In this document: one piece after another, positions 53,497-64,000 of the stretch
Layout of the letters: each line of letters opens with the position of its first letter
Numbering within the stretch: the stretch's first letter is position 1
Origin: Flammula alnicola
Lineage: Eukaryota; Basidiomycota; Agaricomycetes; Agaricales; Strophariaceae
NCBI GenBank assembly: GCA_015499995.1
Contig: JADNRV010000072.1
Coordinates: forward strand, 186,001 to 250,000
DNA: 64,000 nucleotides
Direction of reading: 5' to 3'
Notes under the pieces: model-generated
Databases searched by the model: none
The model's input: only the letters and a program-made list of their open reading frames with translations
Told to the model about the DNA's origin: nothing
Translations under genes and position numbers: made by a program

Positions 53497-53568
53497 GCAG
53501 CATGGCGCAGTGGTAGCGCGCGGGGCCCATAACCCCGAGGTCACTCGATCGAAACGAGTTGCTGCTAT
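53497..53568 (+). tRNA. tRNA-Met(CAT), initiator type
   Basis: 72 nt without intron. The 7-bp acceptor AGCAGCA/TGCTGCT pairs fully with discriminator A. Anticodon arm GGGGCCCATAACCCC carries CAT flanked by G-C pairs; the A1-T72 pair and A at position 54 in the T loop (ATCGAAA) are eukaryotic initiator features. The A box is TGGCGCAGTGG. A T5 run at 53576-53580 is the Pol III terminator. Confidence 0.95.
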
Positions 53569-53575
53569 CCTCCAC

Positions 53576-53580
53576 TTTTT
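53576..53580 (+). terminator. Pol III terminator
   Basis: TTTTT eight bases after the tRNA 3' end. Confidence 0.8.
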
Positions 53581-55202
53581 ATCTTTTATTCTAACGGGTA
53601 CGGGATCCTAACGATTTGCTCGAAGCCATTTGATATATGGAAAGTTTATTTTTTTTGTTATCTCCTCTTTCGCTGTTAAGAACACAAAGTGGATTCATAA
53701 ACACAACCAGCTAGTGAGGTCTATGGATCGAACTCAGTCGGTCTCACTTCTTTTTTGTAATACTTGGTTTGCACCGAAATGTGGGTACTAGAGCGCTAGA
53801 GAAGTTCAAATTTCACCTCTCAAACTGCCCGGGAATGTTGATCTAGACGGCAGGTGCCCTCCAAAGTCTGTAGAATCCAGGAAATTCCTCCATTGGACTT
53901 TGACATTAGAGCCCAGTGTTTCGGTCTAATTTTGTAACGGAGATCGACGGTGGGGTCGGGAGATACCATAGAAAAGTGGTGTAGACAAAGATCTGTTTGA
54001 GAGCAGCGGAGACTTCAAGTTCTGCCGAGCAGGTTATGTTGCATGGTGTCTGACGAGGACGAAGGCCACAGAGAGATAAAGGGAGCTCCAAATATTTCAC
54101 GTTCGTTTTAACATCTCTGTGGATGGCAAGATAATCGGCAAGTGAGCCCCAAGGGTCACGGTGAGCGTTACAGTTGCGGGAGCTGGGATATTCATCGGCG
54201 ACCCGTGTCGCAAATGCAGAGCATGATGAGAGTGTTGACGAGTACAGAGGTAGAAGAGCGACAGCCATCTTCCTCCGGGCATGGCTGACACCTGGGACAC
54301 AGTGAAAGCCAAATTAAGGTTCTTTCAAGTCCTCAGATATCGATGAAGGAAAAGCGCCTCTTGGTGGTATAATTGGCTGATCAATTTCGTAAAATTTCTT
54401 TCCACACCTGAATGAATGTACACGACTTTATTGGAGAATGAAGCGACAGTTTCGTCACGTACTTCTGCAGAAGACATATAAAGCAAGAGGTTGATTCAGA
54501 CGAGCGCCAACACCTCCTCTATGTAAGTTCACGTAAGTTGTCGGAGTTCCATGCGCTCGAAGGGGCCTTCGTGAGTATCCTGGATGTGTTCAAGCTGCGA
54601 TGGAAGTATGGACACCTCATGGACGGCTACGACGACCCTTCAATGCTTGCGAATAGCAGAGGATCCGACTTACTGTCGAAGCGTACTGTGAAGAGATCAC
54701 GAGCCACCTAAAGTGGGAAGTCGAAGAAGGGATGGTGGTTGAGACTGCCGCATGGATGCGAGGTGGGAGACGAGATTGAGTACGTTTCGTGCATCGTGGA
54801 TGCCATGAATATGTAAAAGACGAAAAGATGTTAAGCGGTGATATGGGGGGTAGGCAAGGACACGTTTGGTTATCACCACTACATAGTACTAGTACTACTA
54901 CATACTGAGGTCGAAATCGAGGGGGTGCCAAGCCGGCTACGTGACAGGGTATTAGCCAAGTACGATAAACTATTCATTTTACCCGCTCCACCGCGCATCC
55001 GAAGTACGTAGATCTAAAAACCCTGCATACCGTAGACAAAGTTTTGAGACTCGAAAAGCGCATTTTTTGACTTCCCTGTGAACGAGCTCCCGTCGGTGCG
55101 AGTCTGCGAGATCAGCGTCAAGGTCCAGAGTCCAGACGTCCAAGGAGCACAGGGACTGGGTCCAGTTTCCGGTCAAAAATTCTATGTTTGAAGGGGGGCG
55201 GC
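53581..55202. other. Gene-poor stretch
   Basis: No well-supported gene. The minus strand at 54268-53906 has a 120-codon frame (MAVALLPLYSSTLSSCSAFA then Cys-containing sequence) that could encode a small secreted protein; listed separately with low confidence. Confidence 0.4.
53906..54268 (-). CDS. Possible small secreted protein (weak)
   Basis: 120 aa with an N-terminal hydrophobic stretch MAVALLPLYSSTLSSCSAFA that could be a signal peptide, an Arg-Val start of the mature part, and four further Cys (NCNAH, SLCGLRPRQTPCNITC). No introns, no recognised family, and no independent support; it may be a chance frame. Confidence 0.22.
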   Translation of the reverse strand: MAVALLPLYSSTLSSCSAFATRVADEYPSSRNCNAHRDPWGSLADYLAIHRDVKTNVKYLELPLSLCGLRPRQTPCNITCSAELEVSAALKQIFVYTTFLWYLPTPPSISVTKLDRNTGL

Positions 55203-55209
55203 TATAAAA
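55203..55209 (+). promoter_or_regulatory. TATA box of the UDP-glucose dehydrogenase gene
   Basis: TATAAAA in a G/C-rich context, 200 bp before the ATG at 55403; implies a 5' UTR of roughly 165-170 nt. Confidence 0.6.
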
Positions 55210-55402
55210 GGACTAGATTCCGTATTTATGACATAAGTTGTTCGGAGGTTCATATTAGGAACAAAAACTAGTCCAACTTGAGTTCACACATAATCTTTTT
55301 ATTTATCAAGCGCATTGCCCTAATTCCCTTCTCTGCTCCTTCCCTCATCTCCCTTGTTCCATAATCTACATCCCTCACCCATATTCTTCAGATAAAGTTC
55401 AA

Positions 55403-57391
55403 ATGGCTCCCGTTAAAGTCTCCAAGATTTGCTGCAGTGCGTATATAACGCCCTAAGCGACGCCAAGAATGATCTGCTGACCCGCCGTTTTCAACCATCT
55501 CGCCCATGAATAGTCGGCGCTGGCTACGTCGGTAAGCATTTTCCTCCAAGGCGGACCCCCCTAGCTCCTGAGAGAACACAGCGAGCGGCGGGGCGGGTTC
55601 CGTTTCATCCTCGTTACCACCGTATGACATCGCTCACCCCTATGCTTTTCCCTCTCGCCCTACCATTTAGGTGGTCCAACTTGCGCTGTCATCGCCCTCA
55701 AATGCCCACACATCACCGTGACCATTGTCGACCTCAACCAAGCGCGTGTTGATGCCTGGAACAGCCCCGACTTTGCCCTGCCCATATATGAGCCGGGTCT
55801 GGAAGACGTTGTCCGCCAAGCACGAGGCCGCAACCTTTTCTTCTCCACCAATGTCGACAAGGCGATTGAAGAGGCTGATCTCATCTTCGTTAGCGTCAAC
55901 ACGCCCACCAAGAAGAGTGGGGTGGGTGCTGGCTTTGCTGCTGATCTCAAGTATGTAAATTTGGCGCGTGAACTTTCTGATCTTGATCTGACATGATGTT
56001 TTCATCTTCCATCTCTACGCGTTTTCCCGTCGCTTTTGTTAATCTAAAGCTATGTCGAACTCGCCACGCGCCGCATCGCAACTGTCGCAACTTCGAGCAA
56101 GATTGTCGTCGAAAAGTCGACTGTGCCATGCCGTACCGCCGAGTCCATGCGCACCATTCTCGAGGCCAACTCGAAGCCAAACTGCCGTTTCGATATCCTC
56201 TCTAATCCTGAGTTCCTGGCAGAGGGAACGGCCATCTCTGACCTGTTCAGCCCTGACCGCGTCTTGATCGGATCCCTGCAAACACCCGAAGGTATCAACG
56301 CTTGCCAGAGCCTCAGCGATGTGTACGCCAACTGGGTTCCGTGAGTGTCTTTCCAATCAGTCGATAAGGGTGATGTGATGTTCTGACATTTTATTTCAGT
56401 GAAGAACGCATCTTGACAGTTGGCCTCTGGTCATCCGAGCTTTCCAAGCTCGCCGCAAACGCCATGCTCGCCCAGCGGATCTCCTCCATCAACGCGCTCT
56501 CCGCGATCTGCGAAGCCACCGGTGCTAACATCGATGAAGTCTCCCATGCTATTGGATTTGACTCGCGTATCGGCCCTAAATTCCTCAAGGCCAGCGTTGG
56601 CTTTGGAGGCTCGTGTTTCCAGAAGGATATCCTTAACTTGGTGTACCTGAGCGAGAGCTTGCACTTGCCCGAGGTGGCCGCATACTGGCGCCAAGTCGTG
56701 GAGATGAACGAGTACCAGAAGAGGCGGTTCTCGAAGAGGGTCGTGGATACTCTTTTCAACACCATCACTGGCAAGGTTTGTCTGCCATACTATTTTATCC
56801 GGGGTTCCTTGCTAATAATATACGTGGACTTGTGTTCCGAAATAGCGCATCGCCGTCTTGGGTTTCGCCTTTAAGGCTGACACTGGAGATACCCGCGAGT
56901 CGGCCGCCATCACCTTGATCAAGGACTTCCAATCTGAGAAGGCCCTCGTGAACGTGTACGACCCCCAGGTCTCGTCGGACCAGATCTGGCTCGACCTCCA
57001 GGAAGCCAGCCCTCTCGTTCCTTTGAATAACAGTACGTGTTATTTATACTTGTGCCGTATAACACTCTTCTTACGTTACTTTACAGTCAAAAAGCAGGTC
57101 ACTATTTGCAGCAATGCGCTCGAGGCGTGCAAAAACGCAGAGGCTGTCGTCATCGCGACCGAGTGGAAGGAGTTCAAGGACATCGACTGGGAGGCTGTCT
57201 ACGCTGGCATGAACAAGCCTGCCTTCATCTTTGATGGACGACTGCTCTTGGATGCTGACAAGTTGAGGGCCATTGGATTCAAGGTCTGTTCTCTCATTTC
57301 TTTCTTTCTTGCTTGCCTTATTTCGTTTCATTTTACTGATAATGGTTATTAACAGGTCACCACGATCGGAAGGCCCTCGAGCACAATCTAA
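55403..57391 (+). CDS. UGD1: UDP-glucose 6-dehydrogenase
   Basis: 472 aa. Exons 55403-55436, 55514-55531, 55671-55950, 56050-56340, 56400-56775, 56846-57032, 57087-57283 and 57356-57391. It oxidises UDP-glucose to UDP-glucuronate with two NAD+, supplying cell-wall and capsule-type polysaccharides and UDP-xylose. Rossmann motif IGAGYVGGPT at about residues 12-21 (exon 2 is only 18 nt), [46 protein letters not shown], the catalytic-Cys motif [11 protein letters not shown] (Cys about 279), [16 protein letters not shown] of the UDP-binding domain and ATEWKEF. Length is normal for eukaryotic UGDH. No odd features. Confidence 0.95.
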
Positions 57392-58007
57392 TCTGGTTTT
57401 CGACTTGTCGATACCCTGTCTCTTGATTACCACCCCAATGGACGTTTTAGAAGCCGCCCTCGTCGGCCGTAATACTCGTCTTCAACCTTTTTCCCCCTAC
57501 GCCCCTTTGGACTTTTAATGTTTGACCGCGAACCTCCTTGATTAGTGCACGTTACTGCGACCCGGAGGATGGAGAATCGAGATCCTTGTTTGATACATAC
57601 ATACATACAGATATACGTATAGAGAGCCTTTATGGACTTTTTGTGTTTGGATGGCTATTAGAATACGATATGATACATAAAATACCATTTTCTTTGATTG
57701 TGAGTGATTCGGAAGATGCCACTTGGGATAGAAATTTCGAAATGGATATTGTTTTGAAGCCTACTTGGCTGAGCGTCCACGATTATTCTTCTCAAGCTTT
57801 CGAGGATGATCCTCTTTCTCTGCACAGAGGAACTTGGAGATCTAGACTTGGAGCTCGAGAGTCGAGGCGGCGAAACGGAAGCACCTTCGTTCTTTTCGGC
57901 CGGGTGCCTTGATAGCCGACGAACGTAGGAGCCGCTTTTCCGTCCAGGCTGCAGTCTGCAGGATGCATCGATGATCGTTCGCGATTATCTTTCATCTCTT
58001 TCTTGAC
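57392..58007. other. Intergenic region
   Basis: 3' flank of UGD1 and upstream region of the dioxygenase gene. No gene, repeat or clear TATA seen. Confidence 0.4.
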
Positions 58008-59341
58008 ATGCTTCCGCCGCTCAAGTCCATACTGCGGTCTTCTGCAGGGAGGTATGGAAGAGTTCTCTCAACCGGCACTCCCGTACGGAAGCGCACGTGG
58101 ACGACATTGACGCGTACCCCGGATGCCCTCACCGTTCATGCGTTGAAAGATACATCGTTCCCTTATGTCTGGCTGCGAGATTCCTGTCAATCTCCAGATT
58201 GTGTTCATCCCAGCACGAGGCAGAAGTTGCAACGCACATCCGACATCCCACTCGATGTTGTTCCGGCGGAGGAGGGTGTCAAGGTCACTCCGACCGGGAT
58301 CGATATTACTTGGACCGACGGGCATCAATCGACGTTTGACCATGATTTCCTCGCGCGCCATGCCTCGTCTGCTACGCTTACGGAGTGGCATTATGATCAG
58401 CATATTGCGGAGAAGGCGTGGACGAACAAGTCGATCTCGGAGCTGCCGAACTTGTTCATACCGTACGAGAGGATAAACACCCCTGCGGGGCTCGTGGAGG
58501 GGATCACGCAGCTCGCCCAGTACGGGTTGTTATTCGTCTCGGGTGTACCTAACCAGGAGACCTCGAACGAGACATGCGAGCTCCGGACGCTTGCTGAAAG
58601 GTTCGGGGAGATCAGACCGACGTTTTACGGGCTTTTGTGGGATGTAGTGAATCTGCGCAATAGCAAGAATATTGCGTATACTAATTTGGATCTGGGATTA
58701 CACATGGATATTCTGTTAGTATTGTTTTTTCCCTTTCTTTTGTCTTCATGATTTAATGATTCTAATGATTCCAACTTTGTGATAGATACTTTCAACACCC
58801 ACCTCGATACCAAATCCTCCATTGCCTGAGGAACAATGTCATTGGCGGAACTTCGATATTCGTCGATGCCCTACACGCTGCACGCGTCCTCCAAGATACC
58901 CATCCAGCCGAGTTTGACGTGCTCACCAAAGCACCGGTGTCTTTCCATTACGTTAACGACGGGCACCATCTGCACCGCGAGCACTTCACCATCGAGCTGT
59001 CATCGTCCGGTGAAATATCCCACGTCAATTACTCGCCCCCTTTCCAAGCCCCGCTGCCGTTAAACACTCCAAAGGAATTTTACCCCGCCCTCGCGCGATT
59101 TGCGCAGCTGCTGAATGACCCGAGGAATACGTACGAACATACCCTGAGGGAGGGCGATGCTGTCTTATTCGATAATCGGCGCGTATTGCACGCACGAACG
59201 GCATTTGGTGAAAGGGAGGGTGAGGAGAGTAAGGAGGGAGAACCTAATCGGTGGTTGAAGGGCTGCTATCTCGAGGCGGATGCTCTGGTAGATCGGATGA
59301 GGGTGTTGAGGACGAAATTGGAAAGGGAGTTGTTGAAGTGA
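58008..59341 (+). CDS. Gamma-butyrobetaine dioxygenase-like 2-oxoglutarate oxygenase
   Basis: 420 aa from exons 58008-58714 and 58786-59341. Fe(II)/2-oxoglutarate oxygenase of the carnitine pathway type. The N-terminal zinc-binding region shows YVWLRDSCQSPDCVHPSTRQ K, typical of butyrobetaine and trimethyllysine hydroxylases. In the TauD-like core, LDLGLHMDIL supplies the HxD iron ligands (about residues 232-234), HPPRYQILHCLRNNVIGGTS follows, and NRRVLHARTAF carries the distal His (about 370). The first 35 residues are rich in Arg, Ser and Thr without acidic residues, suggesting mitochondrial import. Whether the substrate is gamma-butyrobetaine or trimethyllysine cannot be told from motifs. 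Confidence 0.85.
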
Positions 59342-59679
59342 AGGTTAGCCAAAAGATGCTAATTAGCTTGTATTTTAATAACAGGAAGGTGCCTTGTTGG
59401 GATGTGTGCTAATAACGAAAGGCATGGCCTTGGCCACAATCCGATATCCGTCGCGCATCCATCGTCCCACTAAGGGTTAATAGAGGTCAACAAATGGCTA
59501 TGCTATCCAGCATGGCAGAATGTCGCATTAGTTCAACAACCTGCCGTCACATTTTGATCCCCCGTCAAAATAATCCGGCAGGGCAGTGCCAGCAGTGTTT
59601 ACATATGCATCCTCACTTTCCTCATCGTTTCCAATTCCTTCACATTTCAACTCCTCACTTTTCCTCAGATATTTTCAAC
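59342..59679. other. Intergenic region
   Basis: Short region between the dioxygenase and the GNAT-like gene; pyrimidine-rich before the GNAT start. Nothing else seen. Confidence 0.4.
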
Positions 59680-60577
59680 ATGTCGTCCTCAGATATTCAG
59701 GTCCAATACGTGACTCGAGCGAGTCAATTCCCATCCTTCGCCAAGGATGTTCTAGAAGCAGACCCGGTCAAGTCTAACGTGATCCTGCCTACACTGAACA
59801 AGTGTATAGCGAAGGAGCGCAACGGTCAGACCCCAAACGACCACCTATGGATTGTGGTATACACCAGCCGGGAAGTATTGTTTATCGCCTCTTGCACGGA
59901 CGGCTACATGGGCAAATATCCCATCTTTCTATTCACTCCCATCCCGTACTCCCGCCTTCGTCGCGACACTATCGTCCCCGCCCTTTGTCTTCTTGCCAGA
60001 ACACTCCACAGACACGTGAGCCGGGTCTACTCGGTCTTTGGGCCAGAGATTGTGGCCAGGACGTTCTGCAGTCTCTGGACACAGCGCACGGGTATCCCTG
60101 AAGTGCTTGAGCCTTACTACCTGGCTAAGATCAGCTTTGCTACACCGGAGACCCTCATCAACAGGAGGCTGCCCTCGTTCCCCGACGAATTGATCGAACT
60201 TCGCCCTGCCTCTCGCGAGGACATTCCCGCTCTTTCTGAGCTGTGCTACTTGTTCGCCGGAGAGAGTGTATGTCTTTCTTCCTGTCACATCCATCTGATT
60301 CAAACCTAATTTGTTCTTCATCTAGCCTCCATTCGTCCTCGAACCCGTCAGTGCCATGCAAGAGGCAAACATCTTGGTAATGAACGGGGAGGCATGGGTT
60401 CACACTGTCTCGCGACCTGGGCAGCCCACTCGCATTGCTTCAATGGTAGCCTTCACTAGGAACACTGACAGGATGGCTACCATCACCAAGTTGTACACGC
60501 ACCCAGACTTCCATGTCACTGGCAGTGCGTCTGCGTCTCTAGGTGGCGTGGCCGAGGGGTGTGCCGATGCACGGTAG
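59680..60577 (+). CDS. GNAT-like protein, C-terminally truncated
   Basis: Exons 59680-60267 and 60326-60577, 279 aa. N-terminal half: VQYVTRASQFPSFAKDVLEA, CIAKERNGQTPNDHLWIVVY, EVLEPYYLAKIS. The second exon, VHTVSRPGQPTRIASMVAFT and DRMATITKLYTHPDF, matches the beta-strand part of an acetyltransferase domain found in a family of agaricomycete GNAT proteins. The expected next segment with the R-x-x-G-x-G/A acetyl-CoA loop is absent; the frame ends instead as HVTGSASASLGGVAEGCADA R. The gene is therefore probably truncated or needs an unseen exon, and catalytic activity is doubtful. Confidence 0.55.
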
Positions 60578-61131
60578 TGACACTGTAGAGCAGAGTACGA
60601 GTCAGTCATGCATATGCTATGCCAGCCGAACCAGAATTAGTAGTGTCCATAATGATGATATCCGAGTCCGAATCGATTCATTAAAACCTGAGCATAAGCG
60701 ACGCCCAAGGGAGGCCGCGCTCGAGGTTGATATGTATGCAGTAGGAATAGAATGAACAAGATGAAAAAAGCATGAATATTGTTACTAATACAGCATGAAA
60801 TGAAACAATTGAGCGGAAGAGAATTGAGTGGAAGAGAGAGGGAGAAACAAAGAAAACAACTAGCCACAGCGGGGCGATGCTTGAAGATGTATGGTATAAG
60901 TTGGTATAACGGGGACGTTATAGTAATTGTGTTGGGGTAAAGCCGTACCAGGCATGTATGATGTAGATGTGGTTTCGTAATGCACTGTATGTTGCTGCAC
61001 ACCAGCATGCCGCACGTTTCCCGATCAATGCTGACGCCCAGGGTGTTCCTGGTGTGGTATCCCTGAGTCCGCTCTTTATTTAGGAAGAATATGTAAAGAG
61101 TGGCGCACGATCGTATGGGAAAACCCCAGCG
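60578..61131. other. Gene-free stretch
   Basis: 3' flank of the GNAT-like gene. No supportable feature. Confidence 0.4.
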
Positions 61132-61548
61132 TTGTGGACTTCGATCGACATTTTAACCTCAAGGCGGAGGCACGAGGCTCAAATATTGACGACTGAAATT
61201 CCGAGGATTCTCAATCCATCCCAACCACTAGTCGTTGGTGGCGTTGGTGGAAGGGCACCGACGGGCGATGTTATCTTGCCCAATCTTCGAAGTTTGCATT
61301 ATTGCACTATCGACTCAGTTATGTCCCAGGAAATGATCGATATGATCAAATGCCGGTGGAGTTGTGTCCAAGAGGACGACGAAGACTCTGATGGCAGCGA
61401 GATTCACGGCAATGGGGCGTACGGGAAGCTCGGAGCCGTGAAATTCAAGACGTCGCACCGGACGGAACTCCTTGATCCCCTGCGCGAGGAGATTCAAGAA
61501 GGACTGCAAGTTACTTATGATTCGGTACAGGACCTGTCCGACGTCTGA
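61132..61548 (+). pseudogene. F-box/LRR-type protein, C-terminal fragment
   Basis: The frame ends LILPNLRSLHYCTIDS-like, then MSQEMIDMIKCRWSCVQEDD, an acidic spacer, LGAVKFKTSHRTELLDPLRE and GLQVTYDSVQDLSDV. This looks like the C-terminal end of the leucine-rich F-box-like proteins abundant in agaricomycetes (conserved MIDMIxxRW and ExxxGLxxxxDxxxDLS-type endings). No F-box or repeats precede it here, so it is a fragment or an orphan last exon. Confidence 0.45.
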
Positions 61549-61813
61549 CCGGGTAATGTCGCGACGTCGGGAGAAATGCATGTACGGAGCACATCACATA
61601 CGTATGTATCATCTATAAATATAAATTCCTTCGTGAGGAATCAGTATACATACATCACACATGCAAGAAGAATGACGAAAGATGGATGAAATAAAGGTGA
61701 TATAAGGCCGCACAAAGTGTGTTAGGCTCACCAATTATCAATAGTGTCCTTTTCTCCACTGTACCGACCCGAAAAAGAAACAAGACGAGGACCGTATTAA
61801 GTTGAAATAAGTG

Positions 61814-62640
61814 TTATATAGGTATATTAGATGTAGAGGTGGGTGTCGTCGAAGCGGTGGAGACTGGGGTCGTGGAAGAAGGTGGTGCGAGCTTCTTCCG
61901 CTCACCGAAACCCTTATCTTCGCTTTTGCCAGAAGCATTGGCAGCACCATTTGATGGTCCACGAGGATCACGCACCGCCTTGGTCGCAGGAGAAGGTGGT
62001 GGCAATGTTGAAGTCGTAGCCTTCTTGAACGTCGGATTCGACTTCTTGTCCCCATTCTCCGGTGTTTCTTCGCTGGAAGAGCCGAAGATACGTTCTCGGG
62101 CAGCTTGATATCGAGCTTCGCGCTCCTGAAGAGTTTCTCCAGTGGTCGCATTCACATTCGTAGAGGATTGGGAAGGGGAAGCTGATGGTCGCTTCAGAAT
62201 TCGCATAGCCGGAGGTTGGTTGAGGGGCAAGCTTGGCGTAGTGACAGAAGCGGAAGTGCCTCTCGATATGACCAAGGCAGGCATAGGATGGTGCTCTTTG
62301 GTATTTCTTTTAGGTTTTGAAGAGAAAAAAGAGGTTGTTCGTCATAAATCGGGCATTCGTATGACTCGAAGAGAACTCACGCGTCTTCCCATATCCGTTT
62401 GTTCTGCTCATCCACAGATCGACCGACATCCTCCTCTTCATCGTCATCCAGTTCCCAATCATCGCGCACCGCGATAGGTTGCTGTATCTTGGGTATGCTG
62501 CTCTTAGACCCAGAAGCAGATGCAATTGATCTGGTCGGACGCCTCTGGAAACTCGATTTCTCGGTCAACAAACACAGTAACATTTGCAAGAAAAAATTGC
62601 CCACTGGTTCGTCGTCCCAGGTATCTATGGATCTGGGCAT
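61814..62640 (-). CDS. SUZ-domain protein (SZRD1-like)
   Basis: 230 aa from exons 62640-62605, 62544-62381 and 62306-61814. N-terminus MPRSIDTWDDEP and a second acidic patch DDWELDDDEEEDVGRSVDEQ; then the SUZ-type block PPAMRILKRPSASPSQS and GETLQEREARYQAARERIFG with its RILKRP and REARYxxARxRIFG signatures at about residues 125-165. The rest is Ser/Thr/Pro-rich with RDPRGP and a basic KGFGERKKL near the C-terminus. SUZ domains bind RNA; small SZRD1-type proteins are conserved from fungi to animals with poorly defined roles. The first intron (60 nt) keeps frame if retained. Confidence 0.82.
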
Positions 62641-62880
62641 AGTTCTAGATCATCTATTAGCTGTTGCTCTTAAAAATAATAAACCCGTGGAGGCATACCT
62701 GGAAGAACAAAGTTGAAAGAGGAGAGAAGAAAAGAAGGATGTTGCTGACCTAAGCATGCTGGTAGACAGTTTGTGGGACAGTTATCTAATCTCTATCCTC
62801 TTCCTCTACAACAGCCATCTGCTCAATTTCACGAACGATAAGGAGATAAATCCCTGAATTTACGAAAGTATTATACCGAT

Positions 62881-64000
62881 ATGCCAGCGCCCACAGAGTT
62901 CTTGAACTACATTGACAGTAAGGCAGACGTCTTCATCAAACGTCTCGCCGATGCAGTTGCGATCCCATCGTAAATACGGCAATCTCGTTCCTTGGCTTCT
63001 ACCGCTGACCTCAGATCGTGCAATGGATTAGAATCTCGGGAGATGCTACTCATCGCAAGGACGTTTTTGCTATGGCAGATTGGTTGAATGGACAACTAAA
63101 GCAGATCGGTGTCGATACCCAATTGGTCGACCTCGGGAGACATACTATGGATGGGGAGGATCTGCCTCTACCCCCGGCTATCCTTGGTCGAATTGGAGAC
63201 GACAAGAGTAAGAAGACAGTTCTTATTTACGGCCACTTCGATGTGCAACCTGTGTGTTCGATATCATTCATTAAATGTAGTTCGACGCTGACCAGATTTG
63301 TGCAGGCAAACAAGTCAGATGGATGGGATACCGACCCCTTCACACTGACTATCAACGAGAAGACAGGACAGCTCATCGGTCGCGGTAGCTCAGACGATAA
63401 AGGTCCCATTCTGGGATGGCTCAACGTCTTGCAATATCACCATGAGAATAAGCTTCCTCTGCCAGTCAATATTAGGTTTTGCTTCGAGGGCATGGAGGAA
63501 AGCGGCAGCGAAGGCCTCGATGACCTCGTTCGTCGTGAGTCCGTCAAGGGTGGATACTTTGATGGAGTGGACTGCGTCTGCATTGTGGGTATCATTCAGT
63601 ATTTCCTTTTACCATCTTGCTCCATATTTACGAATGACTAGTCTGATAACTACTGGCTCAATACTCGCACACCCGCCCTCACCTACGGTTTGCGAGGTTT
63701 ATCATACTACAAAGTCACCATATCTGGCCCAGCTCGGGATCTTCACTCCGGTGTCTTTGGACGCACAGTACACGAACCCATGACGGATCTCATCAGCCTC
63801 CTCGGCACACTCGTCAGCCCACAAGGCGACATCCTTGTCAAAGGCGTCGACGATATGGTCGCAGCAGCAGACGAGGAAGAGAAGTACGTCTTTATCAGAA
63901 TGCCTCGAGTCTCGTTGGATTGACGTTCGGGTCAAGAGCGATTTATGCTGGCCTCAATTACTCGATTAACGATATCGAGGAAGCAGCAGGCGCAGCAATC
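62881..64000 (+). CDS. M20-family metallodipeptidase (CNDP/DUG1-like), 5' part
   Basis: Runs off the window. Exons 62881-62969, 63032-63251, 63306-63584, 63642-63883 and 63937 onward. Cytosolic Cys-Gly/non-specific dipeptidase type. N-terminus MPAPTEFLNYIDSKADVFIK, then zinc-ligand motif VLIYGHFDVQP (about residues 93-103), GRGSSDDKGPILGW with the bridging Asp (about 130), CFEGMEESGSEG with the general-base Glu pair (about 165), ISDNYWLNTRTPALTYGLRG and ARDLHSGVFGRTVHEPM of the dimerisation lid. In yeast the homologue Dug1 degrades Cys-Gly from glutathione. No defects in the visible part. Confidence 0.88.

Noticed and set aside
53700..53760. B-box-like GAGTTCGATCC on the minus strand near the tRNA-Met
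   Set aside because: No A box at tRNA spacing and no acceptor pairing, so not called a tRNA.
1..64000. CRISPR array, bacterial operon or phage features
   Set aside because: No regularly spaced identical repeats, no Shine-Dalgarno-led gene runs; spliceosomal introns throughout show a eukaryotic nuclear genome.

Overview
The window is nuclear DNA of a basidiomycete fungus, most likely an agaricomycete (mushroom-forming class). The reasons are many short GT-AG introns (about 48-75 nt), genes with 4 to 16 exons, Plavaka-type and hAT transposase remnants, lineage-typical families (DUF6532-like, HNH_2-like, F-box-like), a GH131 enzyme fused to a fungal CBM1 module, and a short ORF shaped like a homobasidiomycete lipopeptide pheromone precursor. 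All functions below are read from sequence motifs; no database search was run.

Layout. 1-14.1 kb is a nest of transposons: the start of a hAT-like transposase gene, then a minus-strand LINE split in two by a second, apparently intact 6.25 kb minus-strand LINE with a 13-bp target-site duplication and a 27-nt poly(A). 14.1-19.7 kb holds a MITE, a 265-bp near-perfect hairpin, a tRNA-like sequence, a decayed Epl1-like gene and pieces of a Plavaka transposase. 19.8-31.4 kb mixes genes and repeats: a DUF6532-like gene, an F-box remnant containing a MITE, an HNH-nuclease gene, an ArfGAP gene, a candidate mating pheromone with a MITE just upstream of its TATA box, and an intact gene of unknown function.

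32.9-45.8 kb is ordinary gene-dense chromosome: a PEX39-like gene, an EST1/SMG7-family gene, a SNF2 ATPase, a MaoC-type hydratase ending in a peroxisomal AKL signal, and a membrane protein. 45.8-48.6 kb is repeat-rich with a decayed copy of the membrane-protein gene at 52 kb. 48.8-64 kb carries a secreted GH131-CBM1 glucanase, the 52-kb membrane protein, an initiator tRNA-Met, UDP-glucose dehydrogenase, a gamma-butyrobetaine-dioxygenase-like enzyme, a truncated GNAT gene, an F-box f­ragment, a SUZ-domain gene and the start of an M20 dipeptidase that runs off the window.

How genes may relate: the PEX39-like factor (PTS2 import), the AKL-ending MaoC hydratase (beta-oxidation) and the carnitine-pathway dioxygenase all touch peroxisomal or mitochondrial fatty-acid metabolism, but they are ordinary neighbours with no sign of co-regulation. 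EST1/SMG7 and the SUZ protein both belong to RNA metabolism. The most notable items are the pheromone candidate, the CTGTAC/GTCACGCRTCAC MITE family, the long hairpin and the nested LINEs.
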